NCBI GenBank assembly: GCA_947493215.1 | Contig: CANLQE010000001.1 | Coordinates: 1,675,404 to 1,739,403 of the forward strand | Direction: 5' to 3' | DNA length: 64,000 bases | DNA from: an uncultured Sphingomonadaceae bacterium | GTDB taxonomy: Bacteria; Pseudomonadota; Alphaproteobacteria; Sphingomonadales; Sphingomonadaceae | Shown here: piece after piece, positions 63,807 to 64,000 of the stretch | How the letters are laid out: every line of letters begins with the position of its first letter | Position numbering within the stretch: position 1 is the stretch's first letter | Translations under genes and position numbers: made by a program | Notes under the pieces: generated by a model | Database searches by the model: none | The model's input: only the letters and a program-made list of their open reading frames with translations | Told to the model about the DNA's origin: nothing

Positions 63807-64000
63807 TTACCGGATCAGGCTCAATACGGACTGCTGAGACTGGTTAGCCTGAGCGAGCATCGCTGTGGATGCCTGGCTTAGGATCTGGTTCTTGGCCAGC
63901 TCAGTGGTTTCAGAGGAGAAATCTACGTCCATGATCCGCGAACGAGATTCCGTAATATTGGCTACTCGATCAGACAGGTTGGATACAGTGGTCTGCAGAC
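63807..64000 (-). CDS. Flagellin, 3' end
   Basis: The last 64 codons of a flagellin; the gene continues beyond the right edge. LSDRVANITESRSRIMDVDF, SSETTELAKNQILSQASTAM and LAQANQSQQSVLSLIR are the C-terminal flagellin helix, ending in IR then the stop. It is on the opposite strand from fliA, with a terminator between. Confidence 0.95.
   Translation of the reverse strand, partial: LQTTVSNLSDRVANITESRSRIMDVDFSSETTELAKNQILSQASTAMLAQANQSQQSVLSLIR

Overview
The window looks like a chromosomal segment of a sphingolipid-making alphaproteobacterium, most likely a Sphingomonadaceae member of moderate GC (Sphingorhabdus/Parasphingorhabdus-like). The reasons are a serine palmitoyltransferase with its own acyl carrier protein, an alphaproteobacterial RpoH promoter (CTTG-N17-CYTATNT) in front of dnaK, sigma-54 flagellar promoters, and several small families I associate with sphingomonads. 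This placement is inference from gene content; no rRNA is present. I found no tRNA, rRNA, CRISPR array, prophage or intact insertion sequence.

Layout. (1) 1-5.4 kb: housekeeping genes on the plus strand (3' end of glnE, a one-cysteine bcp, a DUF455 ferritin-like gene, an M23 peptidase, erpA, xth, an alpha/beta hydrolase), then a decayed beta-lactamase-family pseudogene. (2) 5.5-18.5 kb: a sphingolipid locus. It holds a bCerS-like N-acyltransferase, a membrane desaturase, two LptF/LptG-type permeases, a four-gene operon (DUF2141, DagK-type lipid kinase, Tam41-like nucleotidyltransferase, cupin), an operon acp-spt-crotonase, an orphan Pycsar-type effector, a P450 and a CerR-like reductase. Core ceramide synthesis (Spt, ACP, CerR, bCerS) would feed the kinase/nucleotidyltransferase pair, which could make ceramide-1-phosphate and then a CDP-activated sphingolipid. 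(3) 18.5-36.5 kb: proB, obgE, a Rieske oxygenase, a LuxR/DUF4199 pair, a short BCCT-like transporter with a GMC dehydrogenase, a second GMC enzyme coupled to an unrecognised 59-residue ORF, an amidohydrolase, a HerA-like ATPase, a MATE exporter and small genes. (4) 36.5-39.9 kb: dnaK-dnaJ.

(5) 40-43.7 kb: an AT-richer accessory block: membrane-tethered HTH protein, small protein, four-helix membrane protein, RadC-like JAB protein, winged-helix protein and secreted protein. It is flanked by two paralogous minus-strand ORFs of 52 and 54 residues. (6) 43.9-46.5 kb: a transhydrogenase lacking the usual cysteine and a diguanylate cyclase, then a 520-base gap full of inverted repeats. (7) 47-64 kb: flagellar genes. 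motB-motA and flgL-K-J-I-H-G-F-E-D-C-B are on the minus strand. A second MotA/MotB-like pair, flgA, flgM, a flgN-like gene, a lytic transglycosylase, flhA and fliA are on the plus strand. The 3' end of a flagellin gene follows on the minus strand. Three good sigma-54 promoters precede flgB, flgA and the transglycosylase gene.

The most interesting points are the lipid kinase + Tam41-like pair in a sphingolipid locus, LptFG homologues in the same locus, a second stator-like pair with a degenerate periplasmic domain, the flanked RadC-like block, and an orphan Pycsar-type effector.
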